DNA of 64,000 nucleotides from Jiella marina (GTDB taxonomy: Bacteria; Pseudomonadota; Alphaproteobacteria; Rhizobiales; Rhizobiaceae). Below are positions 48,331 through 56,696 of this stretch, in pieces (position 1 is the stretch's first letter; each line of letters starts with the position of its first letter). The position numbers and the translations under genes are program-made. The DNA lies in contig NZ_JAKQZG010000001.1 in the NCBI RefSeq assembly GCF_024359545.1, forward strand, positions 682,001 to 746,000, given 5' to 3'. The notes below the pieces were generated by a model. It did not search any database. It saw only the letters and a program-made list of their open reading frames with translations, and was not told the DNA's origin.

Positions 48331-49464
48331 ATGTCCCTGTCCTATCAAGAAATCACCAAGACCTACGGTTCGACGAAGGCCCTCGACAGCCTGTCGCTCG
48401 ACGTCGAACCGAAGAGCTTCACGGTGATCTCCGGCCCGCCCAAATCCGGCAAGTCGGTGCTTTTCCGCCTGCTTGTCGGGCTGGAAAACCCCGATGCGGG
48501 CCAGATCATGCTCAACGGCCGCGACATCTCGAAGGACGCCCCGGCCGACCGGCCAGTCGGCTACGTACCGCAGAACTTCGCGCTCTACCCGCACCAGACC
48601 GTCGCGCAGAACATGGCCTATCCGCTGACACTGGCGAAGTTCGACAAGGAAGAGATTTCCAGGCGGGTCGACCGCACCGCCGGCATTCTGTCGATCACCC
48701 ATCTGTTGAAGAAGACCCCCGATCAGCTTTCGGGCGGCGAGAAGCAGCGCGTCGCGGTGGCACGTGGCCTGTTGAAGGACGCGCCAATCTTCGTCCTCGA
48801 CGATCCGCTGGTCGGCCTCGACTACAAGCTGCGCGAACGGCTGATGGACGAGTTGAAGGGCCTGCGCGACGAACTCGACGCGACCTTTCTCTATGCGACG
48901 TCGGACAGCCTCGAAGCGCTGACCATGGCGCAGAACCTCGCCGTCATCGACGGCGGGCGGATCATCCAGCACGGCGACGCGGACAGGGTCTATCATGACC
49001 CCTCTCATGCCCGCTCGCTCGACCTGATCGGTTTTCCGCACGCCAACATCCTCGACGGCACGGTCGAGAACGGAACGGTCATGGCTGGTCCGCTGCGCTT
49101 CTCCGCGCCGCCGGGGCTTGCCAACGGGTCGGTCAAGGCCGGTCTTCGCCCCGAGCACATTCGTCTCGGCTCCAGTACCCAGATCAAGAATGCGATCACC
49201 CTGCCGGCTCGGGTCACGCTGGTCGAAAATCTCGGCGGCGAAGCGGTCGTCTATGTGGATTGCAGCGGCCATTCCCTGACTGCAGCCATGCCGCTCTACG
49301 ATTCCGAACCGCCGGAGATCGACACGGATCTGACCCTGACGATCGATCCGGCGCTGGTTCTGCTCTTCGACGGGGCGACGGGTGAGCGGCAATCGAATGG
49401 AACCGGCATGTCCCTTGCGGCCGCCCAGGCGGCCCTCCAGCAGAGTTTCGGCACCCATGGCTGA
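48331..49464 (+). CDS. ABC importer ATPase 1 (degenerate catalytic site, canonical signature)
   Basis: 377 residues, MalK-like with a C-terminal regulatory domain. Walker A is GPPKSGKSV, the Q-loop VPQNFALYP, and the signature LSGGEKQRVAVARG is canonical. Two catalytic positions are altered: Walker B reads IFVLDDP, with Asp in place of the catalytic Glu, and the H-loop is FLYATSDSLEAL, with Ser in place of His. It would supply a working signature but a poor hydrolysis site. The gene overlaps the second ATPase by 8 bases. Confidence 0.93.
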   Translation: MSLSYQEITKTYGSTKALDSLSLDVEPKSFTVISGPPKSGKSVLFRLLVGLENPDAGQIMLNGRDISKDAPADRPVGYVPQNFALYPHQTVAQNMAYPLTLAKFDKEEISRRVDRTAGILSITHLLKKTPDQLSGGEKQRVAVARGLLKDAPIFVLDDPLVGLDYKLRERLMDELKGLRDELDATFLYATSDSLEALTMAQNLAVIDGGRIIQHGDADRVYHDPSHARSLDLIGFPHANILDGTVENGTVMAGPLRFSAPPGLANGSVKAGLRPEHIRLGSSTQIKNAITLPARVTLVENLGGEAVVYVDCSGHSLTAAMPLYDSEPPEIDTDLTLTIDPALVLLFDGATGERQSNGTGMSLAAAQAALQQSFGTHG

Positions 49465-50530
49465 GATCGTCATCGACCACGTCACCAAGCGTTTCGGCAC
49501 GTTCACGGCCGTCAACGACATCGATATGACCTTCGCGGACGGCGAAGTCGCCTGCCTGCTGGGCCCGTCCGGCTGCGGCAAGACGACTCTGATGCGCATG
49601 CTCGCGGGTCTTGAGAAGCCGACCGAAGGCCGTGTTCTTTTCGGGGGCAAGGACGTCACCCGCCTGCCGCCGCGCAAGCGCAATGTCGGCATGGTGTTCC
49701 AGTATCCGGTGATGTACCCGACGCTGTCGGTCTTCGAGAATCTCGAATTGCCGATGCGCTACGACCGCTCCGTCTCGTCATCCGAGCGCAAGCGCCGGGT
49801 GGAGGAGATCCTCGACGTTCTCGACATCCAGCATCTCTCGCGTGCCTTCATCGACCAGCTCGACGCCGGCAATCGCCAGAAGGTCGCGGTCGGCCGCGCG
49901 GTGGTCCGGCAGTCGGAAATCGTGCTCTTCGACGAGCCGACAACCAATGTGGAGGTCAATGCCAAGCTCCAGCTGATCCGTGCCTTCAAGCAGGTGACGC
50001 GCCGGCTGCGCCAGACGATCGTCTATGTGACCCACGACCAGACCGAGGCGATGACGCTCGCTGACCGGATCGCCTTGATGAAGGACGGGCGGATCGTCCA
50101 GTACGATCGCCCCCACGTGCTCTATAGTCAGCCCACGACCGAATTCGGCGGCTGGTTCCTCGGCAATCCCGGCATGAACTTCATCCCGGCCTCGATCGCC
50201 AACGGGCAGATTTCCGCGCCGATCCTCGGTCGGCCGGTCAAGGCACCCGCCACGGCTCCGTCCGGCAAGATCACGATCGGCATCCGCCCCGAACTCGTCA
50301 GGATGACGGGCCAGCCCAGTGACATGAGCGTGCCCGCGAAGCTCGTGGACCAGGCGATCGGCATTGCCGGGCGCTATCTCACCAAGGCGGCGATCGGCGA
50401 GACGATCGTCAAGGTCAACACGGAAGGCCGCCCACCGGCCGGGCTGGGCGAGACTGTCCACCTCACCGCCCCGCGGGACCGTCTAACCCTCTTCGCCGAG
50501 GGCGAGCGCGTTCCCTTTGCATTTTCGTAA
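49457..50530 (+). CDS. ABC importer ATPase 2 (canonical catalytic site, degenerate signature)
   Basis: 357 residues, MalK-like. Walker A GPSGCGKTT, Q-loop VFQYPVMYP, Walker B IVLFDEP and H-loop YVTHDQTEAM are all canonical. The signature LSGGQ is LDAGNRQKVAVGR, and the D-loop Asp is Glu (NVEVN). Its defects mirror those of ATPase 1, so one composite ATP site is intact and the other degenerate. ATG 49457 is 8 bases before the upstream stop; an open extension of 25 codons is out of family. Confidence 0.93.
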   Translation: MAEIVIDHVTKRFGTFTAVNDIDMTFADGEVACLLGPSGCGKTTLMRMLAGLEKPTEGRVLFGGKDVTRLPPRKRNVGMVFQYPVMYPTLSVFENLELPMRYDRSVSSSERKRRVEEILDVLDIQHLSRAFIDQLDAGNRQKVAVGRAVVRQSEIVLFDEPTTNVEVNAKLQLIRAFKQVTRRLRQTIVYVTHDQTEAMTLADRIALMKDGRIVQYDRPHVLYSQPTTEFGGWFLGNPGMNFIPASIANGQISAPILGRPVKAPATAPSGKITIGIRPELVRMTGQPSDMSVPAKLVDQAIGIAGRYLTKAAIGETIVKVNTEGRPPAGLGETVHLTAPRDRLTLFAEGERVPFAFS

Positions 50531-51490
50531 GTGAGCAGCACGATGCGTTACGACGTCTCCGTCATCGGTCTTTATATCCTCGACATTCTCGGACGGCCGG
50601 TCACGCAAATCCCCGAGCGCGGGAATGTCGACTTCATCGACGAGATCAGGCTGACCGTTGCCGGCACGGCTGGCGGCGTGGTCGTGAACACCGCCAAGCT
50701 CGGCCTGAAGAGCCTTGCCGTCGGTGCGGTCGGAAACGACGAGAAGGCCGATTTCGTCATCTCCGCCATGGACCGGCTCGGCATCGACACCTCGGCCATG
50801 CAGCGCCTCGACGGCGTGACGACTTCAGCAACGATCCTGAACATCCGGCCGAATGGCGAGCGCCCGGCGCTTCACGTGCGCGGCGCGTCGGACCATTTCG
50901 ACGTCGCGCCAAAGGACTACGATCAGGTTTTCGACGCGCCGATCGTCCATCTTGGCGGCACGGGGCTGTTGAAGACGCTCGATGGCGAACGCAGCCAGGT
51001 GCTTCTGGAAGAAGCCAAGAAGCGCGGCGCCACGGTGACCTTCGATCTGATCGCCGCCTCCGCGGAGACCTTTCATCTTGTCGAGCCGCTCCTGCCCTTC
51101 ATCGACTATTTCATGCCCTCGATCGAGGAGGCGCGCGACATGTCGGGGATGACGGCGGTCGAGGACTGCGCGAGCTTCTATCTCGACAAGGGCGCCAAGA
51201 CCTGCATCTTCACCCTGGGCGGCGAAGGCGCCTTTTATGCCAGCGTCGACGGCACGCGGCTGCAGGTGCCGGCCTATGACATCGACGTTGTCGACACGAC
51301 CGGTTGCGGCGACGCCTTCGACGCGGGCTTCATCACCGCGCTCAAGCATGGCATGGATCCGGAACGGAGGCTGTTCTTCGCACAAGGCGTGGCCGCCCTC
51401 GTCGCAAGCGGGCTCGGCTCCGACGCCGGCGTTGTGTCCTTCGAGGATACGGTCGAAAAGATCGAGGGCTTCAGGACGAAGGCCGGGTGA
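50531..51490 (+). CDS. PfkB-family carbohydrate kinase
   Basis: 319 residues (315 if it begins at ATG 50543, MRYDVSVIGLYILD). It has the N-terminal AGGVVVNTAKLGL motif and the C-terminal DTTGCGDAFDAGF with the catalytic Asp and anion hole. The family includes ribo-, fructo-, tagatose-, and nucleoside kinases; which substrate is used here is unclear. It begins directly after the ATPase 2 stop and ends the importer operon, so it probably phosphorylates the imported compound or a downstream intermediate. A palindromic repeat follows at 51613. Confidence 0.9.
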   Translation: MSSTMRYDVSVIGLYILDILGRPVTQIPERGNVDFIDEIRLTVAGTAGGVVVNTAKLGLKSLAVGAVGNDEKADFVISAMDRLGIDTSAMQRLDGVTTSATILNIRPNGERPALHVRGASDHFDVAPKDYDQVFDAPIVHLGGTGLLKTLDGERSQVLLEEAKKRGATVTFDLIAASAETFHLVEPLLPFIDYFMPSIEEARDMSGMTAVEDCASFYLDKGAKTCIFTLGGEGAFYASVDGTRLQVPAYDIDVVDTTGCGDAFDAGFITALKHGMDPERRLFFAQGVAALVASGLGSDAGVVSFEDTVEKIEGFRTKAG

Positions 51491-51852
51491 GAGGTGGCGC
51501 TGCTTTGGGGCCGAACACATCGCCGATCTCTTCGACGCACAGCATGGACGCCCATCTTTGGGATGGACGCACCGTGCAAACATTTGATTTTGTTGCGCTT
51601 ACCCCTCCGCGCCGTCATCCTCGGGCTTGTCCCGAGGATCTACTGAAGGGGACGTGGGGCTCACCCTGTGAGGAAGAGCATTCTGCAAGGCTTCTGGGGC
51701 ATCACCGACAGTAGATCCTCGGGACAAGCCCGAGGATGACGATATTTCAAAGGGTTACGATAACTCACATCCGGTCGGCGCAGCAGCATCGATCGGTCTC
51801 TCCGGCTCCTCAATCGAACCGTGCGAGGCTCACCGTGTTCCCACAGCCCAGA
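51491..51852. other. Intergenic region between pfkB-like gene and Mla operon
   Basis: 362 bases between two convergent transcription units. It holds the 33-bp inverted repeat described separately. Open frames crossing it are shadows of the neighbouring genes. No promoter or small gene is convincing. Confidence 0.6.
51613..51741. repeat. Perfect 33-bp inverted repeat pair (palindromic intergenic element)
   Basis: The arms 51613-51645 and 51709-51741 are exact reverse complements over 33 bases, separated by 63 bases. Each arm also folds on itself (CCTCGGG, CTTG turn, CCCGAGG). The motif built around TCCTCGGGCTTGTCCCGAGG is familiar as a dispersed repeat in Hyphomicrobiales genomes. Lying between convergent genes, it could end transcription from both sides. 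Confidence 0.85.
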
Positions 51853-52437
51853 TCAGATCAACCCCACCGTCCAGCTGACGATCTCGCCGGCGATCTGGTC
51901 GAACGCCCGATCGAGCGCGGCCACGTAGCCGGAGTTCTCGCCGCCGCCGACAGGCGCGGCCGCCGTGAAGATCCGGGTGCGCACGACATTGCCGTTGCGA
52001 TCGTTTAGAGCCTTCACCGAAATCTCGATCCGAGCCGTCGCCGCGCCCCGCGCATCGATCTCGAAACGGCGCACTTCCATGACGAGCTGGTAGTCGATCG
52101 CCAGCCCCTGCCCCGGCACGCCGACAGCTCCAACGCGGCCCGTATTCTCGAAGGCCTGCAAGAGACGCAGCTGCACCATGCGCGGCAGGCGGTCGCTCCA
52201 CTGGCTGTTGGCGAGGTATTCGACCGAATAAGGGGTCGGCTTGACGACGATCCGCTCGCTGTCGAGCGTCTTGATCGCCGTCGGCTCCGGAATCAGCACC
52301 TGCGCCCGGGTGCTGCCGCTGACCGGCACTTGTGATGGCGAGGAAATCTCGAAAGTGTCCGGTGGCACCGTGCTCGAGCAGGCGGCGACCATCATGGCCA
52401 GCAGGGCTGCAAGAATTGGTTTGGTCACGGCGTTCAT
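51853..52437 (-). CDS. ABC-type transport auxiliary lipoprotein of the Mla operon
   Basis: 194 residues. Lipoprotein signal AALLAMMVAACSST with the acylated Cys at about residue 20, then a domain of the ABC-transport auxiliary (PqiC-like) type: SSPSQVPV, YSVEYLANSQWSDRLPRMVQ, YQLVMEVRRFEID. It should be anchored in the periplasm and help the MCE protein bridge the membranes. ATG 52437 starts the signal peptide and has GAGGGGGAA upstream; a 29-codon extension is out of family. It lies 267 bases after the MCE gene, with a hairpin in between. Confidence 0.88.
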   Translation of the reverse strand: MNAVTKPILAALLAMMVAACSSTVPPDTFEISSPSQVPVSGSTRAQVLIPEPTAIKTLDSERIVVKPTPYSVEYLANSQWSDRLPRMVQLRLLQAFENTGRVGAVGVPGQGLAIDYQLVMEVRRFEIDARGAATARIEISVKALNDRNGNVVRTRIFTAAAPVGGGENSGYVAALDRAFDQIAGEIVSWTVGLI

Positions 52438-52626
52438 CGTCGCAATTTCCCCCTCGTCGTCACCAGCGGAACGCAAAGAACGATGCAGATCCGCCGAACC
52501 GGCGACACACCCCGTTGCTTGCATCCGCTCCCGGGCCTGTCAATCGAAAGCCCGGCGCAGCAGGGCGAAGAGCCCATAAACTTTGCGAGCGGGACGGGAT
52601 TGTCACAGGTGAAACCACGCCGCTGG

Positions 52627-52663
52627 CGCCGCGGAATACCCTTTTTAAGGACGCTCCGCGGCG
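52627..52663 (-). promoter_or_regulatory. Hairpin between the MCE gene and the auxiliary lipoprotein gene
   Basis: CGCCGCGGA (52627-52635) pairs perfectly with TCCGCGGCG (52655-52663) around a 19-base loop containing CCCTTTTTAAGGA. It may be an attenuator or a stem that protects the upstream mRNA. No U-run follows on the minus strand. Confidence 0.45.
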
Positions 52664-52704
52664 ATGACCGGCATGTTCGCTTCCAAGGGCTCTGACGGCG
52701 CGTC

Positions 52705-55700
52705 CTATCGACGCGTGCGCCCGTCATACTGCTTGACCGAGTCGCCGCCATAGATCAGCCGGCTCGGATCGTTGGAGAAGTCGCTGACGGCCCCCTCGAT
52801 CCGGTTCACCGAGCGCGTCACGTCGCGGACCAGCGTCTGGAATTCCCGCAAGCCCTGGCCCGAGAAACGCTGGAGGTTGGCCGAAATCGGCTCGACCTGC
52901 GACTGGATGGACTGGGCCGCCCCCCGGATCGAACGCAGCGTCGTCGCGAGGTCATCGCCCAGCCCCGTGCCATCGTCCGCCCCGGCCAGAACGTCGTTGA
53001 CGGAGGTCAGGACGCCGTCGATCTTGGCGGACGCCGTGCGGAGCTGCTCGCTCGTCACCTCGACATTGCTGATGATCGCCTCGATGTCCTCGCGCCGCCC
53101 GCCGATATCGTTCGCAACACCGGCAATCGAATCCGCCGCCCGGGCGACGTTGTCCGTCGCCGAAGAGACGTTCTCAACGGCGGTGTTGACGAGGCCCGGA
53201 TCGATGCTGGCGATCAGCGTGTCGATCTGCGCGCGGGTCTCGGAGAAGCCCCCGACCGCGGTGTCGATGGTCGCGACCGCGGAATTCACCCGGTCGATGA
53301 TCGACTGGATCTCGGGCGTCTTGCCGCGCAGCGCTTCGGTGATCGCACCGACATCGTCGACGGCCTTGTTGATCGTCGAACTGTCCACCGACTGCACCAG
53401 GCGATTGGCCGAGTCGATCGTCTCGTTCAGCTTGGCAGAGGCTTGACCGACGCTGTCGGCGATCGGGTCGAGGCTCGCCAGCATCTTGTCGATTTCGTCG
53501 ACGCGCTGGGCGACCGTCGTCGTGATCCGGTTCACGTTCTGGATCGTGCTCGTCGCGCCGGTGATCGCAGTCGAGATCGCTTCCTTCTGCTGGTTCACGG
53601 TGTCGGTCAGCGACTGGACATTCGTGGCCGTCGCCGACAGGCCGTCGATCGTGGTCGCGACCTTCTCCGGGTCCACCGCTGCGACGACCCGGTTCGCCGA
53701 ATCCAGCGTCTGGTTCAGCTTGCCCGTCGCCTCGCCGACATTTGCCGAAATCGGGTCGAGGCGGGACAGAAGCGTGTCGATCTCGCCGCTGCGCTCGGCA
53801 ATCGTCGTGGTCACGCGGTTGACATTCTGGGCGGCATTCGCCGCACCGCTGATCGCCGAGGAGATTGCTTCCCTCTGCTGGTTCACGCTGTCGGTCAAAG
53901 ACTGCACATTCGTCGCCGTCGCCGAGAGGCCATCGAGCGTCGTCGCAACCTTATCAGGATCGACAGCAGCAACCACTCGGTTGGCCGAGTCGAGCGTCTG
54001 GTTCAGCCGGCTCGTCGCCTCGCCGACATTAGCCGAGATCGGATCCAGGCGGGAGAGCAGAGCGTCGATCTCTTCGCGGCGCTGGGCGACCGTCGTCGTG
54101 ACCTGCTCGACATTCTGCATCGCAGTTGACGCACCAGCGACCGCCGACGAAATCGCTTCTCTCTGCTGGTTCACGCTGTCGGTGAGTGACTGCACGTTGG
54201 TCGCCGTTGCCGACAGACCATCGATCGTGTTCGCCACCTGCTCGGGATCCACGGCGGCCACCACACGGTTCGCCGAATCCAGCGTCTGGTTCAGCCGGCC
54301 CGTCGCCTCGCCGACCTGCTCGGAAATCGGGCCGAGATTGGCGAGCAGCGTATCGATCTCGCCGCTGCGCTGGGCGATCGCCGTCGTCACGCGGTTGACG
54401 TTCTGGGCGGCGTTCGACGCCCCGCTGATCGCCGAGGAGATCGCCTCGCGCTGCTGGCCGACCGTCTCGGTCAGAGCCGCGACATTGGTCGCGGCCGTGG
54501 AAACGCCGTCGAGGGTCGTGGAGATTTGCGCGGGATCGACGGCGGCAACGATCTCGTTGGCCGATTGCAGGGTCGTGTCCAGCCGATTGGCGACCTGCGT
54601 CGCGGTCTCCGAGAGCGGCGTCAAGGAAGTCAGCAGGCTATCGATATCGTCGCTTCGCTGCGCGAAAGTGTTCGTCACGGTCTCGATGTTGCGCGCGGCA
54701 TTCGAGGCGCCGGTGATCGCCGCTTCGATGGCGCCCGACTGAGCGTTGACGCGCTCGGTCAGGGTCGCGACGTTCGTTGCCGTTGCGGACAGACCGTCGA
54801 TCGTCGAGGAAACCGCTTCGGGGTCCACGGCGGCGACGACGCGACCGGCGCTCTCGAGCGTCGTGTCGAGGCGGTTCGCCACGCGCGTCGCGGTATCCGA
54901 CAGCGGCCCCAGCGAGCCGATGAAACTGTCGATGCCGTCGGCGTTGCGGGTGATCACGTCACCGATCTGCCCGACGCCATTGGCGGCGGACTGGACCGAG
55001 TCGACCACGCTCGCGATGCGCCGGGACTGCTCTCGGACGTTCTGGGTGATCGACTCCACATTCTCGACGACGCGGGTGACGGCCGTTGGCTCGACCGCAC
55101 CCAGGATCCCCTGAACCTGCTGGATGGTTTCGGGAAGCGCCTCGGCCACGCGGTTCGCGCTGTTCGTCAGCTCCGAAAGGCTGGTGACGAAGGAATTGAT
55201 GTTGTCGGTGTTGTCGGCGAGCGCCCCGGTGAAGGTGGCGACGTTCTCGGATGTCCGGGCGATGTTGTCTGCCGATGTCTGAACCGCCGGACCGATGTCA
55301 CTCACCAGCTGGTCGAATTGTCCCAGAATGTTGTTGGCGCGATCCGCAATGTCGCGGGCCGTAGCAAGAATATCCGTCACATCCGAGGGATTGGCGTCGA
55401 TGACGGGGACGGTCCCCTGTTTCATGGCCTCGGAGATCAGGTCCTCCTGCGCCGCGTTACCGCCCTTGAGCTCGATGAAGGCAAAGCCGGTGAGACCCTG
55501 AAAGCCGATATTGGCCTGGGTCGATTCCTTGATGGGAATCGTCGGATTGACCATCGTCTCGGCGATGACCACGCCCGGATTGTAGTTGTCGATCCGCAGC
55601 GAAGTGACCTGGCCGACCGGAAGACCGTTGAACAGGACCTGGCTGCCCTGCTGCAGGCCGGTGACCGAGCCCTCGATCCTGACCAGCAGCGGAACGCGGG

Positions 55701-55806
55701 AATCCCCTTGCGAGGAGAACACCGACCAGTAGGTGAAACCCACCGCCAGGGCGAGAACGACCAGGGTGAAGATCCCCACTCGGACGTAGTTGGCCTTGGT
55801 TTCCAT
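52705..55806 (-). CDS. MlaD/MCE-family protein enlarged by tandem repeats
   Basis: 1033 residues, much longer than typical MlaD (~180) or the usual rhizobial MCE proteins. An N-terminal membrane anchor (about residues 12-30) precedes one MCE domain (about 38-115, VTGLQQGSQVLFNGLPVGQV). The rest is helical and rich in Ala, Ser, Thr and Val. Residues 313-792 are five tandem copies of a 96-residue unit, recognisable by DSANRVVAAVDPE, SATATNVQSLTDSVNQQ and EIDTLLSRLDPIS. More diverged copies flank them. A long helical tube or needle across the periplasm is a reasonable reading. ATG 55806 overlaps the ATPase stop by one base (TAATG). Confidence 0.92.
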   Translation of the reverse strand: METKANYVRVGIFTLVVLALAVGFTYWSVFSSQGDSRVPLLVRIEGSVTGLQQGSQVLFNGLPVGQVTSLRIDNYNPGVVIAETMVNPTIPIKESTQANIGFQGLTGFAFIELKGGNAAQEDLISEAMKQGTVPVIDANPSDVTDILATARDIADRANNILGQFDQLVSDIGPAVQTSADNIARTSENVATFTGALADNTDNINSFVTSLSELTNSANRVAEALPETIQQVQGILGAVEPTAVTRVVENVESITQNVREQSRRIASVVDSVQSAANGVGQIGDVITRNADGIDSFIGSLGPLSDTATRVANRLDTTLESAGRVVAAVDPEAVSSTIDGLSATATNVATLTERVNAQSGAIEAAITGASNAARNIETVTNTFAQRSDDIDSLLTSLTPLSETATQVANRLDTTLQSANEIVAAVDPAQISTTLDGVSTAATNVAALTETVGQQREAISSAISGASNAAQNVNRVTTAIAQRSGEIDTLLANLGPISEQVGEATGRLNQTLDSANRVVAAVDPEQVANTIDGLSATATNVQSLTDSVNQQREAISSAVAGASTAMQNVEQVTTTVAQRREEIDALLSRLDPISANVGEATSRLNQTLDSANRVVAAVDPDKVATTLDGLSATATNVQSLTDSVNQQREAISSAISGAANAAQNVNRVTTTIAERSGEIDTLLSRLDPISANVGEATGKLNQTLDSANRVVAAVDPEKVATTIDGLSATATNVQSLTDTVNQQKEAISTAITGATSTIQNVNRITTTVAQRVDEIDKMLASLDPIADSVGQASAKLNETIDSANRLVQSVDSSTINKAVDDVGAITEALRGKTPEIQSIIDRVNSAVATIDTAVGGFSETRAQIDTLIASIDPGLVNTAVENVSSATDNVARAADSIAGVANDIGGRREDIEAIISNVEVTSEQLRTASAKIDGVLTSVNDVLAGADDGTGLGDDLATTLRSIRGAAQSIQSQVEPISANLQRFSGQGLREFQTLVRDVTRSVNRIEGAVSDFSNDPSRLIYGGDSVKQYDGRTRR
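53431..54870 (-). repeat. Five tandem 288-bp (96-codon) repeats within the MCE gene
   Basis: Units begin at residues 313, 409, 505, 601 and 697, each exactly 96 codons, from L(D/N)(T/Q)TL(E/Q/D)SA to the next (V/E)A(N/T/S)x(R/K). Copies 3 to 5 are nearly identical (LNQTLDSANRVVAAVDP in all), copies 1 and 2 less so, with a partial copy at residue 793. The gradient from diverged to identical suggests recent expansion by slippage or unequal recombination. Confidence 0.9.
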
Positions 55807-56696
55807 TATCGGACTCCAGCGCTCTCGGACTTGGACGGGTCGGCGTCAGGCGCGTTCGGCGTCACCACCGTGCGCGCCCGCTTCCCGTGGAAATACGATT
55901 TCACCCAGGGGTGATCGAAGCTCAGCATCGTCGACAGCGGGCCTTCCACGAGCACCTTGCGATCGCCCAAAACGGCAATGCGATCACAGGCTTGAAACAG
56001 ACTGTCGAGATCGTGTGTCACCATGTACACGCTCAGACCCAGCGTGTCGCGCAAGGTCATGATCAATTGATCGAAATCGGCCGCGCCGATGGGATCGAGC
56101 CCCGATGTCGGCTCGTCCAGGAAAACGATCTCCGGATCGAGCGCCAGCGCGCGGGCGAGCCCGGCCCGCTTGATCATGCCGCCGGAAAGCTCGGAAGGGT
56201 ATTTGTCTGCGGCATCGGGAGCGAGCCCGACCAGATCGATCTTCAACATGGCGAGATCGCGCATCAGCTTCGGCGAGAGATCGAGATATTCCCGCATCGG
56301 CACCTCGATGTTCTCACGCACCGTCAGGGCGGAAAACAGCGCGCCGTGCTGGAACAGGACGCCCCAGCGCCGCTCGATCGAGAGGCGTTCGCGCTCGTTT
56401 GCCCCGTGATAGTCGATGCCGAAGACCTCGATCGTGCCGCCCTGTTTCGGGTTGAGCCCGAGAATGGTGCGCAGGAGGACCGACTTGCCGGCACCGGAGG
56501 GACCGACGAAGCCGAGAATCTCGCCCCGCCTCACGTCAAGTTCGAGATTCTCCAGAATGGTCTTCTGGCCGAACCGCACGGTGACGCCACTCGCCTTGAT
56601 GACGATATCGTCCGAGGCGGAGATCCCGCCATTTACCGACGGAAGGCCACGTGGCACCGGGCCGCGCGCGAGGGGTTCAGAGTCCGATGGAGGCAT
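55806..56696 (-). CDS. mlaF: Mla-type ABC transporter ATPase
   Basis: 296 residues with canonical motifs: Walker A GPSGAGKSVL, Q-loop LFQHGALFSALTV, signature ELSGGMIKRAGLARAL, Walker B IVFLDEPTSGLDP and H-loop MVTHDLDSLFQ. The ELSGGM form is typical of MlaF. It powers lipid movement between the membranes together with the permease and MCE protein. ATG 56696 overlaps the permease by 20 bases; an upstream extension is Ser-rich and reads through the permease gene. Confidence 0.93.
   Translation of the reverse strand: MPPSDSEPLARGPVPRGLPSVNGGISASDDIVIKASGVTVRFGQKTILENLELDVRRGEILGFVGPSGAGKSVLLRTILGLNPKQGGTIEVFGIDYHGANERERLSIERRWGVLFQHGALFSALTVRENIEVPMREYLDLSPKLMRDLAMLKIDLVGLAPDAADKYPSELSGGMIKRAGLARALALDPEIVFLDEPTSGLDPIGAADFDQLIMTLRDTLGLSVYMVTHDLDSLFQACDRIAVLGDRKVLVEGPLSTMLSFDHPWVKSYFHGKRARTVVTPNAPDADPSKSESAGVR

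Noticed and set aside
53431-54870. CRISPR array or mobile repeat array
   Set aside because: The 288-bp repeats are in frame, multiples of three, and encode an uninterrupted protein; no spacers are present.
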